Shown: in pieces, positions 25,808 to 35,304 of the stretch | Layout of the letters: every line of letters begins with the position of its first letter | Numbering within the stretch: position 1 is the first letter of the stretch | DNA from: CALGDE01 sp964655355 | GTDB lineage: Bacteria > Cyanobacteriota > Cyanobacteriia > CACIAM-69d | Length of the DNA: 64,000 nt | Assembly: GCA_964655355.1 (NCBI GenBank) | Contig: CAZZMD010000004.1 | Location: 1 to 64,000 of the forward strand | Direction: 5' to 3' | Program-made: the position numbers and the translations under genes | Notes under the pieces: generated by a model | Told to the model about the DNA's origin: nothing | The model's input: the letters and a program-made list of their open reading frames with translations, nothing else | The model's database searches: none

Positions 25808-25826
25808 CCAACTCGCTCCCCCCAGC

Positions 25827-26819
25827 CTAGGGCGCTGGAGAAAACGGGGTAAAGGTACCTCCCAAAGCGGTCACGATGGTTTCCGTATTGGCGGCGATCA
25901 TATTGATATAAGAATCCCCGCGACTGCCGGGCGCACCGATCGCATCCGCATACAGTTCATGGGGCGCCAACTCCACCCCCGCCTCTTTCGCCACGATGGT
26001 GATCAGGGCCGGATTAATGGTGGCCTCCGCAAAAATACTGGGCACTTTTGCATCCCGAATCAAATCCGATAATTGCTGAACGGTCTGGGCGCTGGGCTGC
26101 TCCTCGGTGCTGATGCCAATCAGCGTCCCCAACACCGGAACCCCATAGGCCTGAGCGTAATATTGAAACGCATCGTGGGTGGTCACCAGCTTACGTTGGT
26201 CCTCCGGGATGGTGGCAATTTGCGCCTGTACCCAAGTTTCCAACTGTTCCAGGGTGGCGATCAGCTCCGCAGCATTGGCCTCGAACGCCGCCGCATCATC
26301 AGGAAATTGTTCGCTGAGGGCATCCCGAATCGCTTCCACCATGGCGATCGCATTTTTCACATTGCCCCACACATGGGGATCCGGCACCGGCTCACCGTCA
26401 TAATCCATTTCCAGGGGGGGCACCGCCTCCGCGATCGCCACCTGGGTCGCATTCGATCCCACCCCCTCAATCAACCGAATCAGCGCCGGCTCAAGATTAT
26501 AGCCGTTGTATAAAATCAACGTCGCCTCCTCCAGGGTCACCGTATCCTCGGGCACCGGCTCATAAACATGGGGATCGTCCCCCGGCTGCAAAATCCCCGT
26601 CACATCCACTTCGTCACCGGCAACCTCCTCCGTCAGGTCCGCCAAAATCGTCGTGGTCACCACCACCGACTCAGAATCTTCCTGACCGGGCTCACCCCCA
26701 CCGCCGCACCCCACAAGGGCCACACTGCACGCCCCTAAAATCCCCACCATCGACAGCAAGGATTGATAGGCCCACCGCTGGGGCGATCGCCCCCGAGACT
26801 TCACTGCACCTAAAACCAT
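25827..26819 (-). CDS. Zn/Mn-type ABC transporter solute-binding lipoprotein (cluster 9, TroA/ZnuA)
   Basis: About 330 residues from ATG 26819, giving a signal peptide ending in the lipobox LVGC (Cys38). Candidate metal ligands follow the TroA pattern: His in DDPHVYEPVPE, His in DPHVWGN, His in TTHDAFQYYAQAYG, and Asp in LYADAIGAPGSRGDSY. There is no His-rich loop typical of many zinc-specific ZnuA. His-His-His-Asp favours Zn or broad Zn/Mn/Fe binding over the Glu-containing Mn site, but the metal is not certain. It is divergent from the ATPase and permease genes, with a palindrome in the shared promoter. Confidence 0.9.
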   Translation of the reverse strand: MVLGAVKSRGRSPQRWAYQSLLSMVGILGACSVALVGCGGGGEPGQEDSESVVVTTTILADLTEEVAGDEVDVTGILQPGDDPHVYEPVPEDTVTLEEATLILYNGYNLEPALIRLIEGVGSNATQVAIAEAVPPLEMDYDGEPVPDPHVWGNVKNAIAMVEAIRDALSEQFPDDAAAFEANAAELIATLEQLETWVQAQIATIPEDQRKLVTTHDAFQYYAQAYGVPVLGTLIGISTEEQPSAQTVQQLSDLIRDAKVPSIFAEATINPALITIVAKEAGVELAPHELYADAIGAPGSRGDSYINMIAANTETIVTALGGTFTPFSPAP

Positions 26820-26896
26820 AGGGATCGTCAACTCCTCCGCAGACTGCAAATTGGACCAGCAAAATCGGGCCAACAAAACGTGAACGCTGAATCTGA

Positions 26897-26917
26897 AAAA
26901 TGAAATTAATTCATTTT
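26897..26917. promoter_or_regulatory. Palindromic operator candidate in divergent metal-transporter promoter
   Basis: AAAATGAA-ATTAA-TTCATTTT: 8-bp arms around 5 bases. The inner TGAAATTAATTCA resembles Fur/Zur-type boxes of the form TGAnAATnATTnTCA. It lies 78 bp before the binding-protein ATG and about 110 bp before the ATPase start. Regulation by Zur or a similar metalloregulator is inference. Confidence 0.5.
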
Positions 26918-27029
26918 CTTTTCATTATCCTTTCATTATTCGGTAAGGTAGTCCACAAGCCTCTCCCCGTAAAATCCTCTCGCAGGGACAGGCTTTGCAA
27001 TCCTGATCAATCGCCATCAGTCGCCGTCG

Positions 27030-27836
27030 ATGCGGCTCCCTTCTATGAATGCGATGCCCAACGCAATGCCCAAAGCGATGTCCGACGCTGCTTATTCTGC
27101 GCCCTCCCTATTACTCCAGGTCCAGCATCTCAGTGTGTTTTATCGAACGGTCCAGGCATTGCGGGATATTTCCCTGGTGATTCGACCGGGGCGCGTAACC
27201 GGGGCGATCGGTCCCAATGGGGCGGGCAAAAGTACTCTGATCAAGGCGATGCTGGGATTAATTCCGGCAGCCGGGGCGCAGATTACCTATGGTGACCATG
27301 CCCTAACGGAGCAGTTGGATCGGGTGGCCTATGTCCCCCAGCGATCGCAGGTGGATCTGACCTATCCGGCGACGGTGTGGGATGTGGTGATGATGGGTCG
27401 GGTGCGGCAAACCGGTTGGTTTCGACGGTTTTCAGCAGCGAGTCGGCAGGCGGCACAAGCAGCATTAGCCCGGGTGGAGATGTTGGAATTGAGCGATCGC
27501 CCGATTTCAGAATTATCGGGGGGGCAACAGCAACGGGTATTTCTGGCGCGATCACTGGCCCAGGAAGCGGATATTTTTTGTTTTGATGAACCCTTTGTGG
27601 GGGTGGATCGTAAAACGGAGACGATTTTATTTGAGGTTTTTCGGGAGCTGGCCAGCGCCGGCAAAATTGTGCTGGTGGTAAACCATGACCTAGGGGAATC
27701 GATTACCAATTTCGACGATTTGATTTTGCTAAATCGGGAAGTCATTGCGGCGGGCAATCGGCGATTGGTGCTGAATGATAACAATCTCACCCGCGCCTAT
27801 GGTGCCCATGTCAATTTTTTCCAGGAAGCCGCCTAG
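27030..27836 (+). CDS. Metal ABC transporter ATP-binding protein (Zn/Mn)
   Basis: 268 residues, ATPase of the cluster-9 metal importer. Walker A AIGPNGAGKSTLIKAML, signature LSGGQQQRVFLARSLAQ, Walker B IFCFDEPFVGVD, and the switch His in VNHDLGES. The N-terminus is uncertain: ATGs at 27030, 27045, 27060 and 27078 are in frame, the early ones lying in a repetitive MNAMPNAMPKAM stretch, and homology starts at LLLQVQHLSVFY. It is followed by the permease gene 80 bp downstream. Confidence 0.92.
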   Translation: MRLPSMNAMPNAMPKAMSDAAYSAPSLLLQVQHLSVFYRTVQALRDISLVIRPGRVTGAIGPNGAGKSTLIKAMLGLIPAAGAQITYGDHALTEQLDRVAYVPQRSQVDLTYPATVWDVVMMGRVRQTGWFRRFSAASRQAAQAALARVEMLELSDRPISELSGGQQQRVFLARSLAQEADIFCFDEPFVGVDRKTETILFEVFRELASAGKIVLVVNHDLGESITNFDDLILLNREVIAAGNRRLVLNDNNLTRAYGAHVNFFQEAA

Positions 27837-27916
27837 GGGCTCACTCAATTTTTATTGATCTCCTTCTATTGATCGCTCTTCTACTGCCAGAATTTACTGT
27901 CTGAATTTCTGAATTT

Positions 27917-28807
27917 ATGTCAATTGATGCATTTTTTGAGCCGCTGCAATATGGTTTTATGCAGCGATCGCTCGCCATTGCCGTTTTGACCGGTTTACTG
28001 TGTGCGGTTGTGGGCAGCTATCTCATGGTGCAGCGGCTAGCGCTGTTGGGGGATGCTATCAGTCATTCGGTGTTAGCGGGGCTGGCCGTTGCCTTTATGA
28101 GCGGCACCAATATATTTTTTGGGGCTTTTATTGCCGGCGTCCTAAGTACTGGGGCCATTAATCTTATTCGAACGCGATCGCCCATCAAAGAAGACGCGGC
28201 GATGGGTATCGTATTGTCCGCCTTTTTTGCCCTTGGAATTACGCTCATTACCCTGGTACAAAAGGACAACAAAATAGATCTCAATCACTTTTTATTCGGC
28301 AATATTTTGGCAGTCACCAGCGGCGATGTGCGGGACACGGCCATTATTGCGCTGTTGATTTTAGGCATCACAGTATTGCTCTATAAAGAACTGCACTTTT
28401 ACACCTTCGATAAATTGGGAGCCCAGGCGGTGGGTTTACCGGTCAATCTATTGGATTTGGGGCTAACGTTGGCGATCGCCCTAACCATTGTTGCCAGTAT
28501 GAAAGCGGTCGGCGTGGTGCTGGTCCTGTCCATGTTGATTACCCCCCCAGCCACCGCCTATCTTCTGGTTCCTCGCCTCCATCAAATGATGATTTTAGGG
28601 GCAGGGGTCGGCATTTTAGCCAGCATCAGCGGCATGTATCTCAGCTATTTTTATAACCTGCCATCCGGCCCGGCGATCGTTCTTGTGGCATCGGGACTCT
28701 TCCTGTTGGCGCTATTATTTAGCCCTCGCCATGGTCTGCTGACCCATCCCACCCTAAGAAAACAGCCGTCCCCCCTCTGGCAAGAGGTGAAACGGCTATT
28801 GAAATAA
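27917..28807 (+). CDS. Metal ABC transporter permease (ABC-3 family)
   Basis: 296 residues with about eight membrane helices. The ABC-3 family hallmark is GSYLMVQRLALLGDAISHSVLAG near the N-terminus, with AVGVVLVLSMLITPPATAYLL towards the C-terminus. It forms the membrane channel for the ATPase upstream and the divergently encoded binding lipoprotein. The C-terminus is polar (LLTHPTLRKQ) and cytoplasmic. Confidence 0.93.
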   Translation: MSIDAFFEPLQYGFMQRSLAIAVLTGLLCAVVGSYLMVQRLALLGDAISHSVLAGLAVAFMSGTNIFFGAFIAGVLSTGAINLIRTRSPIKEDAAMGIVLSAFFALGITLITLVQKDNKIDLNHFLFGNILAVTSGDVRDTAIIALLILGITVLLYKELHFYTFDKLGAQAVGLPVNLLDLGLTLAIALTIVASMKAVGVVLVLSMLITPPATAYLLVPRLHQMMILGAGVGILASISGMYLSYFYNLPSGPAIVLVASGLFLLALLFSPRHGLLTHPTLRKQPSPLWQEVKRLLK

Positions 28808-28873
28808 CGATTGATTGGGTAATTTAGTAGACAAATTAGGAGCGTCTAAAAGGTTTTTGCCTACTCTATAAAA

Positions 28874-29836
28874 CTATTTATCCTTAACAGATTTCTCTTC
28901 GCCTTTCCCGTCCCCATGATGGAGGCGAATCCCTAGGAAAACGTCATATACAAACCCCCAAAAATCTTTTTTCTTCTCCAAAATTCCTAAGGACTGAGGA
29001 CTTCCTTTTTCATCGAGCAGAGGCTTTACGGCAAAGTAGGCGGGTTGATATTGATACCAGGGAATAGATGGCCAGAGATGGTGAACCAGGTGATAGTTCT
29101 GCCCCAAAATCAAAATGTTTAGAAGTCGACCCGGATACACACGAGCATTTTTCCAGCGATCGCGTTCTTCAAACGGGCGATGGGGCAAATAATCAAAAAA
29201 TAAGCCCAGAGCTAACCCCACCACCAGTGCTGGAGAAAACCAATAATTCATAATGAAACCGATGAAATCATAATGAATTGCCACCAGGACCACCGCCACC
29301 AAGAACGCGCGACTTAGGAACCACTCCAGCAGCTCATACTTACGCCATAGCCGACGCTGGAAGAAGAAGAATTCATGATAGAAAAAACGTGCCGCCACCA
29401 TCCATAACGGTCCCCCTGTGGACACAAAATGGTCTGGGTCATTCTTCGGGTCGTTGACATTAGCGTGGTGTTGCAGGTGAACGCGGGTAAAGACGGGAAA
29501 CGCAAACCCCAACATCAGCGCACTGCTATGGCCCAGCACCGCATTCATCACCTTATTTTTGTGGGCGGAATTGTGGGACGCGTCGTGGATGACCGTACCG
29601 GACAGGTGCAGGGCAACAACATTCATCCCAAAGCAAACCCAGCTATACCAGTGCCACAGCCAATAGCCCGCCGTAGACAGGGCGACGATCGCCGTCGCCG
29701 CCACCATCATTAAAAGGGTCGGATTCACCCAAGCCTCGGAGGGGCCGAGGAACTCCCGAGGCAACACTTGAGTGGAACTTTTGGGTAGGGGGGGCTTGCT
29801 GGGTTGATGGGGAGGGGGTACCACCGCAGTCGTCAT
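28874..29836 (-). CDS. crtR: Beta-carotene hydroxylase (fatty-acid-desaturase type)
   Basis: Membrane di-iron hydroxylase that makes zeaxanthin from beta-carotene (and acts on myxol in some strains). 320 residues. Three histidine boxes typical of the desaturase fold are HDASHNSAH, HLQHHANVNDP and YHLVHHLWPSIPWY. Hydrophobic segments flank them. The N-terminus has a Pro-rich stretch (PPPHQPSKPPLPKS). Tight homology of the core (LSGTVIHDASHNSAHKNK, FFDYLPHRPFEERDRWKNAR) supports CrtR over an acyl desaturase. Start ATG 29836 follows AAGGAGCG. Confidence 0.93.
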   Translation of the reverse strand: MTTAVVPPPHQPSKPPLPKSSTQVLPREFLGPSEAWVNPTLLMMVAATAIVALSTAGYWLWHWYSWVCFGMNVVALHLSGTVIHDASHNSAHKNKVMNAVLGHSSALMLGFAFPVFTRVHLQHHANVNDPKNDPDHFVSTGGPLWMVAARFFYHEFFFFQRRLWRKYELLEWFLSRAFLVAVVLVAIHYDFIGFIMNYWFSPALVVGLALGLFFDYLPHRPFEERDRWKNARVYPGRLLNILILGQNYHLVHHLWPSIPWYQYQPAYFAVKPLLDEKGSPQSLGILEKKKDFWGFVYDVFLGIRLHHGDGKGEEKSVKDK

Positions 29837-30420
29837 AGTCGCTCCTTAAACCTTCAGACGTTGTGCGCTTCGTCGGCGCTGGATGGGCGTTGTGGGATGG
29901 GCACCGGGAGGGTCACCGGCAATGCAGTATTCCGCAATATCCCTCAACCTTTCGCCATAGTGTACCGCTCAGCTCTTCCAAAGCCGCCATAGGACGCTGG
30001 AACAGACTGGGCAATAAACGGCATGGCAGAGGTGTTTTCTCCAGCCCTAAGGGTGACGGGGTGGGACAAAATGCGAAGGGGCATCAGCAGAACCGATTCA
30101 GAAAGATGTCTGGCACGCTGATGGCGGAAACATCGGCCAGCAACGTTTCCGAGGGCACTTCCAAGGCAGTTTATCCCAGTCGTGTAATTGTAAACATTTC
30201 TTTACGGCAAGGGAAATTTTTATCATTTTTGCTTCACTTCTCGCCCCCAGTCGCCCCCTTCCCCCATGAGGAGACCGTAAAAGACCGTAACAGAGCCTGA
30301 AGGAGTCTAAGGGAGCATCTCAGCGATCGCGAGGGGTCGACTTCCCCCAGGGTCAACCTGGTACCCTGAAATTGTTCTTAATGATTGTTTGCTGGATCGT
30401 TTGTTGTTGCTTTAGAGGAT
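29837..30420. other. Intergenic region upstream of crtR
   Basis: About 580 bp without a convincing gene. It must contain the crtR promoter at the left and that of the small membrane protein at the right. An AT-rich patch lies near 30180-30235 (CATTTCTTTACGGCAAGGG onward), and a short echo GAGACCGTAAAAGACCGTAAC near 30271-30291. No tRNA or known small RNA was recognised. An open frame at 29863-30300 has no protein-like character. Confidence 0.5.
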
Positions 30421-30579
30421 GTGATTATCAAATTATTGGAGCGATTATTGACGGGTATTGCATTGGTTGTGGCGATCGCGCTGTATGTGGCGCCGCCTTT
30501 GATGACAGATGACGACGCACTATTCCAGGTCAGTGGAAAACCTTGGATGCCACAACTGGAATTTCGAGGATGGGATTAG
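30421..30579 (+). CDS. Small single-helix membrane protein, unknown
   Basis: 52 residues from GTG 30421, preceded by AGAGGAT. One hydrophobic helix covers residues ~9-26 (LTGIALVVAIALYVAPPL), followed by an acidic then aromatic tail (DDDALFQVSGKPWMPQLEF). I do not recognise the family. Base composition and the clear helix-plus-tail layout make it protein-like, but it could be spurious. A longer frame starts at 30385. Confidence 0.5.
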   Translation: MIIKLLERLLTGIALVVAIALYVAPPLMTDDDALFQVSGKPWMPQLEFRGWD

Positions 30580-30660
30580 GAGAAAGTTGAGGGCGTGCTA
30601 GCCCGTTAGGACGGAATGCAAGGGTGAGTGGGCGAAGGCGAAGTGGAAGAAGGGTGGCAT

Positions 30661-30698
30661 TGGCGCATTACTGGCGCATTAGATTGGCGCATTAGATT
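30661..30698. repeat. 13-bp tandem repeat after small ORF
   Basis: The unit TGGCGCATTAGAT is present at 30672-30684 and 30685-30697, preceded by a shortened copy TGGCGCATTA at 30661-30670. It lies about 30 bp beyond the stop of the convergent helicase gene. Confidence 0.85.
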
Positions 30699-30725
30699 GA
30701 GTTTGCCAGCAGATGATTCAGCGGG

Positions 30726-33089
30726 TTAGTCAGCGCGGCGGAGCTTCGCATATTTCGGGTCTAGGATTTTTTGTCCCAGTCCTTCAAATTTGACGGCGAT
30801 AATCATTTTCGCGCTGCCCTTATCAAACACTCGGGTCACCTGGCCAGGGCCAAAACTGGGGTGAATGACGCGATCGCCCTCGTTCCAGTTTTGGAGGCTG
30901 GCTACGGGGTGGGAGCTGGTGCTACGGCGGGATTTGGGGGCCACATCCAGGGACCGCCCACGATTTTTGCCGGGTTTTTCCCGACGCTGGGGCGATCGCA
31001 CGTCCCCGGTCAAATAATCCTCGGGCAATTCCTCCAGGAACATGGACGGAATGGCTGGCTCCCGATTGCCCCACAGCCGCCGTTCCCGGGCATGGGTCAG
31101 AAATAATTGTTCTCGCGCCCGGGTGATACCCACGTAGCACAATCGCCGTTCTTCCTCGAGCGATCGCGGGTCATCAATGGAGCGGAAATTGGGGAATAAT
31201 CCCTGTTCTAATCCCACCAAAAACACAATGGGAAACTCCAGCCCTTTCGAAGAATGGAGGGTCATCAAAGAAACAGCATCCTTTGAGTCATCTAGGCTGT
31301 CTAAATCCGAAGCGAGCGCCGCATTTTCCAGAAATCCCGACAAAGTTTGGTCCGAACTTTCTTCGGCATATTGCAACATCGCGTTATTCAATTCCGCCAG
31401 GTTAGTCAGGCGATCAGAGGCCTCATCCGTACCCTGATTTTGCAAATCTTCCGCATAGCCTGACTCCCCTAAAATCCCTTCCAAAATTTGAGTGGCGGGC
31501 ACATGTTCCAGTTGTTTTTGCCAGCTTTGGAGCATATCCGAAAATTGTAGGATGCGTTTAGCGGTGCGCCCTGCCAACGTATTGACAGACGTTTCATCGC
31601 TAATAATTTCCCACAGGGGCATTCCCAACTGGTTGGCAGCGGTGTCTAATTTATCCAGCGTCGTTTTACCAATACCCCGGCGAGGAACGTTAATAATACG
31701 TTTCAGGCTCACCGAATCGGCAGGATTGGTCAGTAGGCGGAGATAGGCCAACGCATCCTTAATTTCCCGGCGATCGTAGAATCGTAAACCGCCAACCATT
31801 GTATAAGGGGTTCCGGTGCGAACCAACACTTCCTCAAAGGCACGGGATTGAGCATTAGTGCGATATAAAACGCAAAAATCTTTCCAACTAATATCGGGAT
31901 TAGATTCGACCAGATCACGAACTTGAGACACCACAAAATCCGCTTCAAACACCTCGTTTTCCGCGCGATAGCAGACAATGGGATCCCCCGCTCCCCGAGT
32001 CGGCTTGAGCACTTTATCGATCCGTTCGGTGTTGAGTTCAATCAACTCATTGGCAACCTGGAGGATATTTTCCCGCGATCGATAGTTCTCCTCCAGCTTC
32101 ACCATGGTGCGGGTATCATCATCATCTAACCCATCCCCAAAATCCTGCTGAAAATCCAGCAGAATCGTAAAATCAGCGGCGCGAAAAGAATAAATAGATT
32201 GGTCCGCATCTCCTACGACAAATACCGAGCGATCGCCCCAATCCTCCATTTCATTCGCTGCCTTACCGTTGGTCACTAGCAAACGAATTAAATCGTATTG
32301 GGTGCGATTGGTATCCTGGTATTCATCCACCAGAACATGACGAAACTTTCGATGCCAATAATCTAAAACTTGATCATTTTGCAAGAATAATTGCACCGGC
32401 AGCCGAATCAGATCATCAAAATCCAGGGCATTATTCCCCGCCAGGGCGGCTTGGTAGTGGCGATACACTTCCGCGATCGCCCGCCCTCGATAACTTGCCT
32501 CAGTGCGTTCGTATTCATCGGGATCTAACCCCTGATTTTTAGCATTGCTGATGGCATAACGCACCTGGCGAGGCGGGAATCGTTTGTCATCTAAATTTAG
32601 GCGTTTGACAACAATTTCCTTGATCACACTTTGGACATCAGATTCATCAAAAATCGTAAAACTCTTGGTCCACTGATGCCCTTGTTTATCGCAATATTTT
32701 TCGATATCAAATCGTAGGATACGGGCACAAAGGGAGTGAAACGTGCCGATCCAAGCCCGTTTGATGGTGTCTCGATAAACATCCGATTGCAGTCGGGTTT
32801 GTTCTTCCGGGCGCAGGGTTTCTAGGGGTTGTCCATAGCGATCGCGGGCAATTTGTTGGGCGAATAGGCGTTCGATCCGCTCCTTCATTTCCCGCGCCGC
32901 TTTATTCGTAAACGTCACCGCCAGAAGATTTTCAGGATTCACCCGATGGGTTTGGATCAGGTTGGCGATTCGGAAGGTGAGGGCGCGGGTTTTGCCTGAT
33001 CCTGCTCCGGCAACCACCAATAGCGGACCACAGTAATGTTCAACCGCTTGGCGTTGGGCGGGGTTCAATTGGGCGAGGAAGTCAGACAT
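30726..33089 (-). CDS. pcrA: UvrD/PcrA-type ATP-dependent DNA helicase
   Basis: Superfamily 1A 3'-5' helicase of excision repair and replication-transcription conflict handling. 787 residues. Motifs: LLVVAGAGSGKTRALTFRI (Walker A), LAVTFTNKAAREMKERI, FRHVLVDEYQDTNRTQY, VFVVGDADQSIYSFRAAD, VSLMTLHSSKGLEFPIVFL and VGITRAREQLFLTHA. The C-terminal SH3-like domain (EGDRVIHPSFGPGQVTRVF) that binds RNA polymerase in PcrA is present, favouring that name. Stands alone. Confidence 0.95.
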   Translation of the reverse strand: MSDFLAQLNPAQRQAVEHYCGPLLVVAGAGSGKTRALTFRIANLIQTHRVNPENLLAVTFTNKAAREMKERIERLFAQQIARDRYGQPLETLRPEEQTRLQSDVYRDTIKRAWIGTFHSLCARILRFDIEKYCDKQGHQWTKSFTIFDESDVQSVIKEIVVKRLNLDDKRFPPRQVRYAISNAKNQGLDPDEYERTEASYRGRAIAEVYRHYQAALAGNNALDFDDLIRLPVQLFLQNDQVLDYWHRKFRHVLVDEYQDTNRTQYDLIRLLVTNGKAANEMEDWGDRSVFVVGDADQSIYSFRAADFTILLDFQQDFGDGLDDDDTRTMVKLEENYRSRENILQVANELIELNTERIDKVLKPTRGAGDPIVCYRAENEVFEADFVVSQVRDLVESNPDISWKDFCVLYRTNAQSRAFEEVLVRTGTPYTMVGGLRFYDRREIKDALAYLRLLTNPADSVSLKRIINVPRRGIGKTTLDKLDTAANQLGMPLWEIISDETSVNTLAGRTAKRILQFSDMLQSWQKQLEHVPATQILEGILGESGYAEDLQNQGTDEASDRLTNLAELNNAMLQYAEESSDQTLSGFLENAALASDLDSLDDSKDAVSLMTLHSSKGLEFPIVFLVGLEQGLFPNFRSIDDPRSLEEERRLCYVGITRAREQLFLTHARERRLWGNREPAIPSMFLEELPEDYLTGDVRSPQRREKPGKNRGRSLDVAPKSRRSTSSHPVASLQNWNEGDRVIHPSFGPGQVTRVFDKGSAKMIIAVKFEGLGQKILDPKYAKLRRAD

Positions 33090-33171
33090 GGTTAGGGGTG
33101 AACAGGGGGTGTGGCTGGAGCTGACGGCTGGGGCGTAAGGCTGAGGCGGATGACGAACTGACGGCTAAGGC

Positions 33172-33603
33172 TTATTGCTTGATGACGAGGACGGAGCAGG
33201 GGGCGGCTTCGACCACTTCGGTGCTGACGGAGCCTTGAATAATGCGGTCCATGCCGGTAAGGCCGCGGCTGCCAATTACAATCAGTTCGGCGCGGTGGTG
33301 TCGGGCAAGCCCCACCAGCTCATCGGCGGGATCGCCCCGAACAATTTCGATTTCATACTCACAGGTCAGGCGATCGCCCAAAATTTGCAACTGTTCTTCG
33401 ATGGTTTGGTATTGATCGTCAGAAATTTCGTGGGGGCGATCAACTTGTTCCGCGGTCGCTGCCGGATCGCTCATCACATGGGCCAGCACCACCAGACTAT
33501 CGGGGCGCAGGGATAGCAAATCTAAAAAATCCATCTCCGCCAGAGACAATGCTGAGCGGTCGATCGCCACTAAAACCGTGCCTAATGCCTCAGCCTGTGC
33601 CAT
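33172..33603 (-). CDS. Universal stress protein (UspA family)
   Basis: 143 residues. Starts TVLVAIDRSALSL and ends with the ATP-binding G-x2-G-x9-G pattern in GSRGLTGMDRIIQGSVS and a final SVLVIK strand, so it probably binds ATP. Cytosolic dimer in the family; its physiological role here is not known. It lies 60 bp downstream of the CrtISO-like gene on the same strand and could share its transcript. Confidence 0.92.
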   Translation of the reverse strand: MAQAEALGTVLVAIDRSALSLAEMDFLDLLSLRPDSLVVLAHVMSDPAATAEQVDRPHEISDDQYQTIEEQLQILGDRLTCEYEIEIVRGDPADELVGLARHHRAELIVIGSRGLTGMDRIIQGSVSTEVVEAAPCSVLVIKQ

Positions 33604-33663
33604 AGAAAAAATCCCGATTAAGTCGGTTATACCCGAGGTGGTGTCCTAATTTTCCCAAAGGAT

Positions 33664-35229
33664 TTACCAGAGGGCGATATCTTTCAGCATTGCGATATGT
33701 TTGGCGGTGGGCACCAGGGTGTGAGCGGCAATCATACCACTGGCGGCGACGGCGGGAACTCCGATGCCGGGGAAGGTGGAATCGCCGCAACACAACAGGC
33801 CCGGCAGGGGTGTCTTGGGACCGGGGAACATGGCTCGCCCCGCATATAATGCCGGACCATAGGAGCCGCGATCGCGCCGTAAAAATCGTTCATGGGTCAA
33901 CGGCGTCCCCACCATTTTTACGTGTGTTCGCTGGCGCACGTCGGGGATTACCCGTTCCAACGCCTCCCACATCACCTGCGATCGCGCTTCTTTCATTTGC
34001 AAATACTCGTCGCTTTTCCGATCCAGCCCCGCCCACGGACCATAGGGCTCATTACCGGGAGTATAAACATGAATCGTATGTTTGCCGGGAGGCGCAAGGC
34101 TGGGATCAAGCACCGATGGAATGGAAATCAATACCGCATTCTGGGGCGCTTCAATGCCCATTTCCCAGCTTTTCAGGGACATATAGTGACATTGCAGTTT
34201 TTCCGACACATCCGCCGGTAAATCCGCTGCATCGATGCCCACATGGAGATGCATAAAGCTGGCACAGGTAGGGGTTGCCTGGCGATCGCGCCGAAATTTT
34301 TCCGGTACACTCCCCGCCGGCAACAGTCGTAAGGTATCCCACACCGATGCATTAGATACCACCGCCTGTCGGGCTCGGATACGCTGCCCATTTTTCAGAA
34401 CAACGCCAACCGCGCGATCGCCCTCGACCCACACCTCATCCACATGGGCATTGAGCTGTAACTGACCGCCATGTTTTTCCAGCCCCCGCACCAGCGCCCC
34501 AATCAACGCCCCACTGCCCCCCATGGGATAATCCAGCGCCACATCGGGCTGATACCACTCCGCAAACATAAACGCCATTTCCGCCGTGCTGATCCCCTTC
34601 GCCGGCACCCCCGCCAGCAAAAAACACAATAAATCCAGCCACCGCAAAATAAATGGATTGTCCACCAACCGCCGCATCACCGGATCAAAAGGACCAGTCA
34701 TCTTGCCCAAATGGGGGAGCGATCGCCACAGATTGGGCCCATAATGCCCCACCGTTTGCAGCACCCCAAAATCCGACCGCAGCGCCGCCGCCGGCATCGC
34801 CGTCGCCGCCTGGGCCAAGGGTTGCATGGCTCGCTGTAACTGCCGCCACTGGGGAACCGCATCCGGTCCCCCCAACTCCCCCAACACCTCGCAAAAGGCA
34901 TCTGCCCCCACCCGAAAATTAAACTCCCCTTCGGGAATAAACACCCCCCAGGAATCATATTTGGCGCAGGGCAAGGACTCCCCCAGGGCATCCAACACAT
35001 GGCGCATCGGATTGGGCGATCGCGTCCCATCCAGACCGGAATGGAGCGACGGTCCCGAATCAAAGGCAAATCCATTGCGCGTAAAGCTATGGGCCGCCCC
35101 CCCCGGAATGCTGTGGCTCTCACACACCAACACCTCCAAGCCATAGCGCGCCAACAATCCCCCACAGCTCAGCCCCCCTAAGCCGCTGCCGATCACCACC
35201 ACATCCACCGTCTCTGGGATCGCCTTCAC
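33664..35229 (-). CDS. CrtISO/phytoene-desaturase-like FAD oxidoreductase
   Basis: 521 residues. N-terminal dinucleotide-binding loop VVVIGSGLGGLSCGGLLARYGLEVLVCE and the GGAAHSFTRNGFAFDSGPSLHSG block place it in the carotenoid desaturase/isomerase superfamily. The C-terminal FAD motif is LLCCGDSTFPGIGVPAVAASG. It differs from standard CrtH (which reads DVGASM in that block), and resembles a widespread cyanobacterial and plastid paralog group whose substrate is not settled. Carotenoid or another isoprenoid/lipid is plausible; this is inference. Confidence 0.85.
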   Translation of the reverse strand: MKAIPETVDVVVIGSGLGGLSCGGLLARYGLEVLVCESHSIPGGAAHSFTRNGFAFDSGPSLHSGLDGTRSPNPMRHVLDALGESLPCAKYDSWGVFIPEGEFNFRVGADAFCEVLGELGGPDAVPQWRQLQRAMQPLAQAATAMPAAALRSDFGVLQTVGHYGPNLWRSLPHLGKMTGPFDPVMRRLVDNPFILRWLDLLCFLLAGVPAKGISTAEMAFMFAEWYQPDVALDYPMGGSGALIGALVRGLEKHGGQLQLNAHVDEVWVEGDRAVGVVLKNGQRIRARQAVVSNASVWDTLRLLPAGSVPEKFRRDRQATPTCASFMHLHVGIDAADLPADVSEKLQCHYMSLKSWEMGIEAPQNAVLISIPSVLDPSLAPPGKHTIHVYTPGNEPYGPWAGLDRKSDEYLQMKEARSQVMWEALERVIPDVRQRTHVKMVGTPLTHERFLRRDRGSYGPALYAGRAMFPGPKTPLPGLLCCGDSTFPGIGVPAVAASGMIAAHTLVPTAKHIAMLKDIALW

Positions 35230-35304
35230 TGCCCCTTACCCAAATCCCAATTACTACGTCTGATAGCGTCTAATCTTTATTTCAGTGCCATGCCATGCCA
35301 GGGA

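Noticed and set aside
29863..30300. 145-residue frame upstream of the small membrane protein
   Set aside because: Residue composition is irregular, there is no ribosome binding site, and the region contains crtR promoter sequence.
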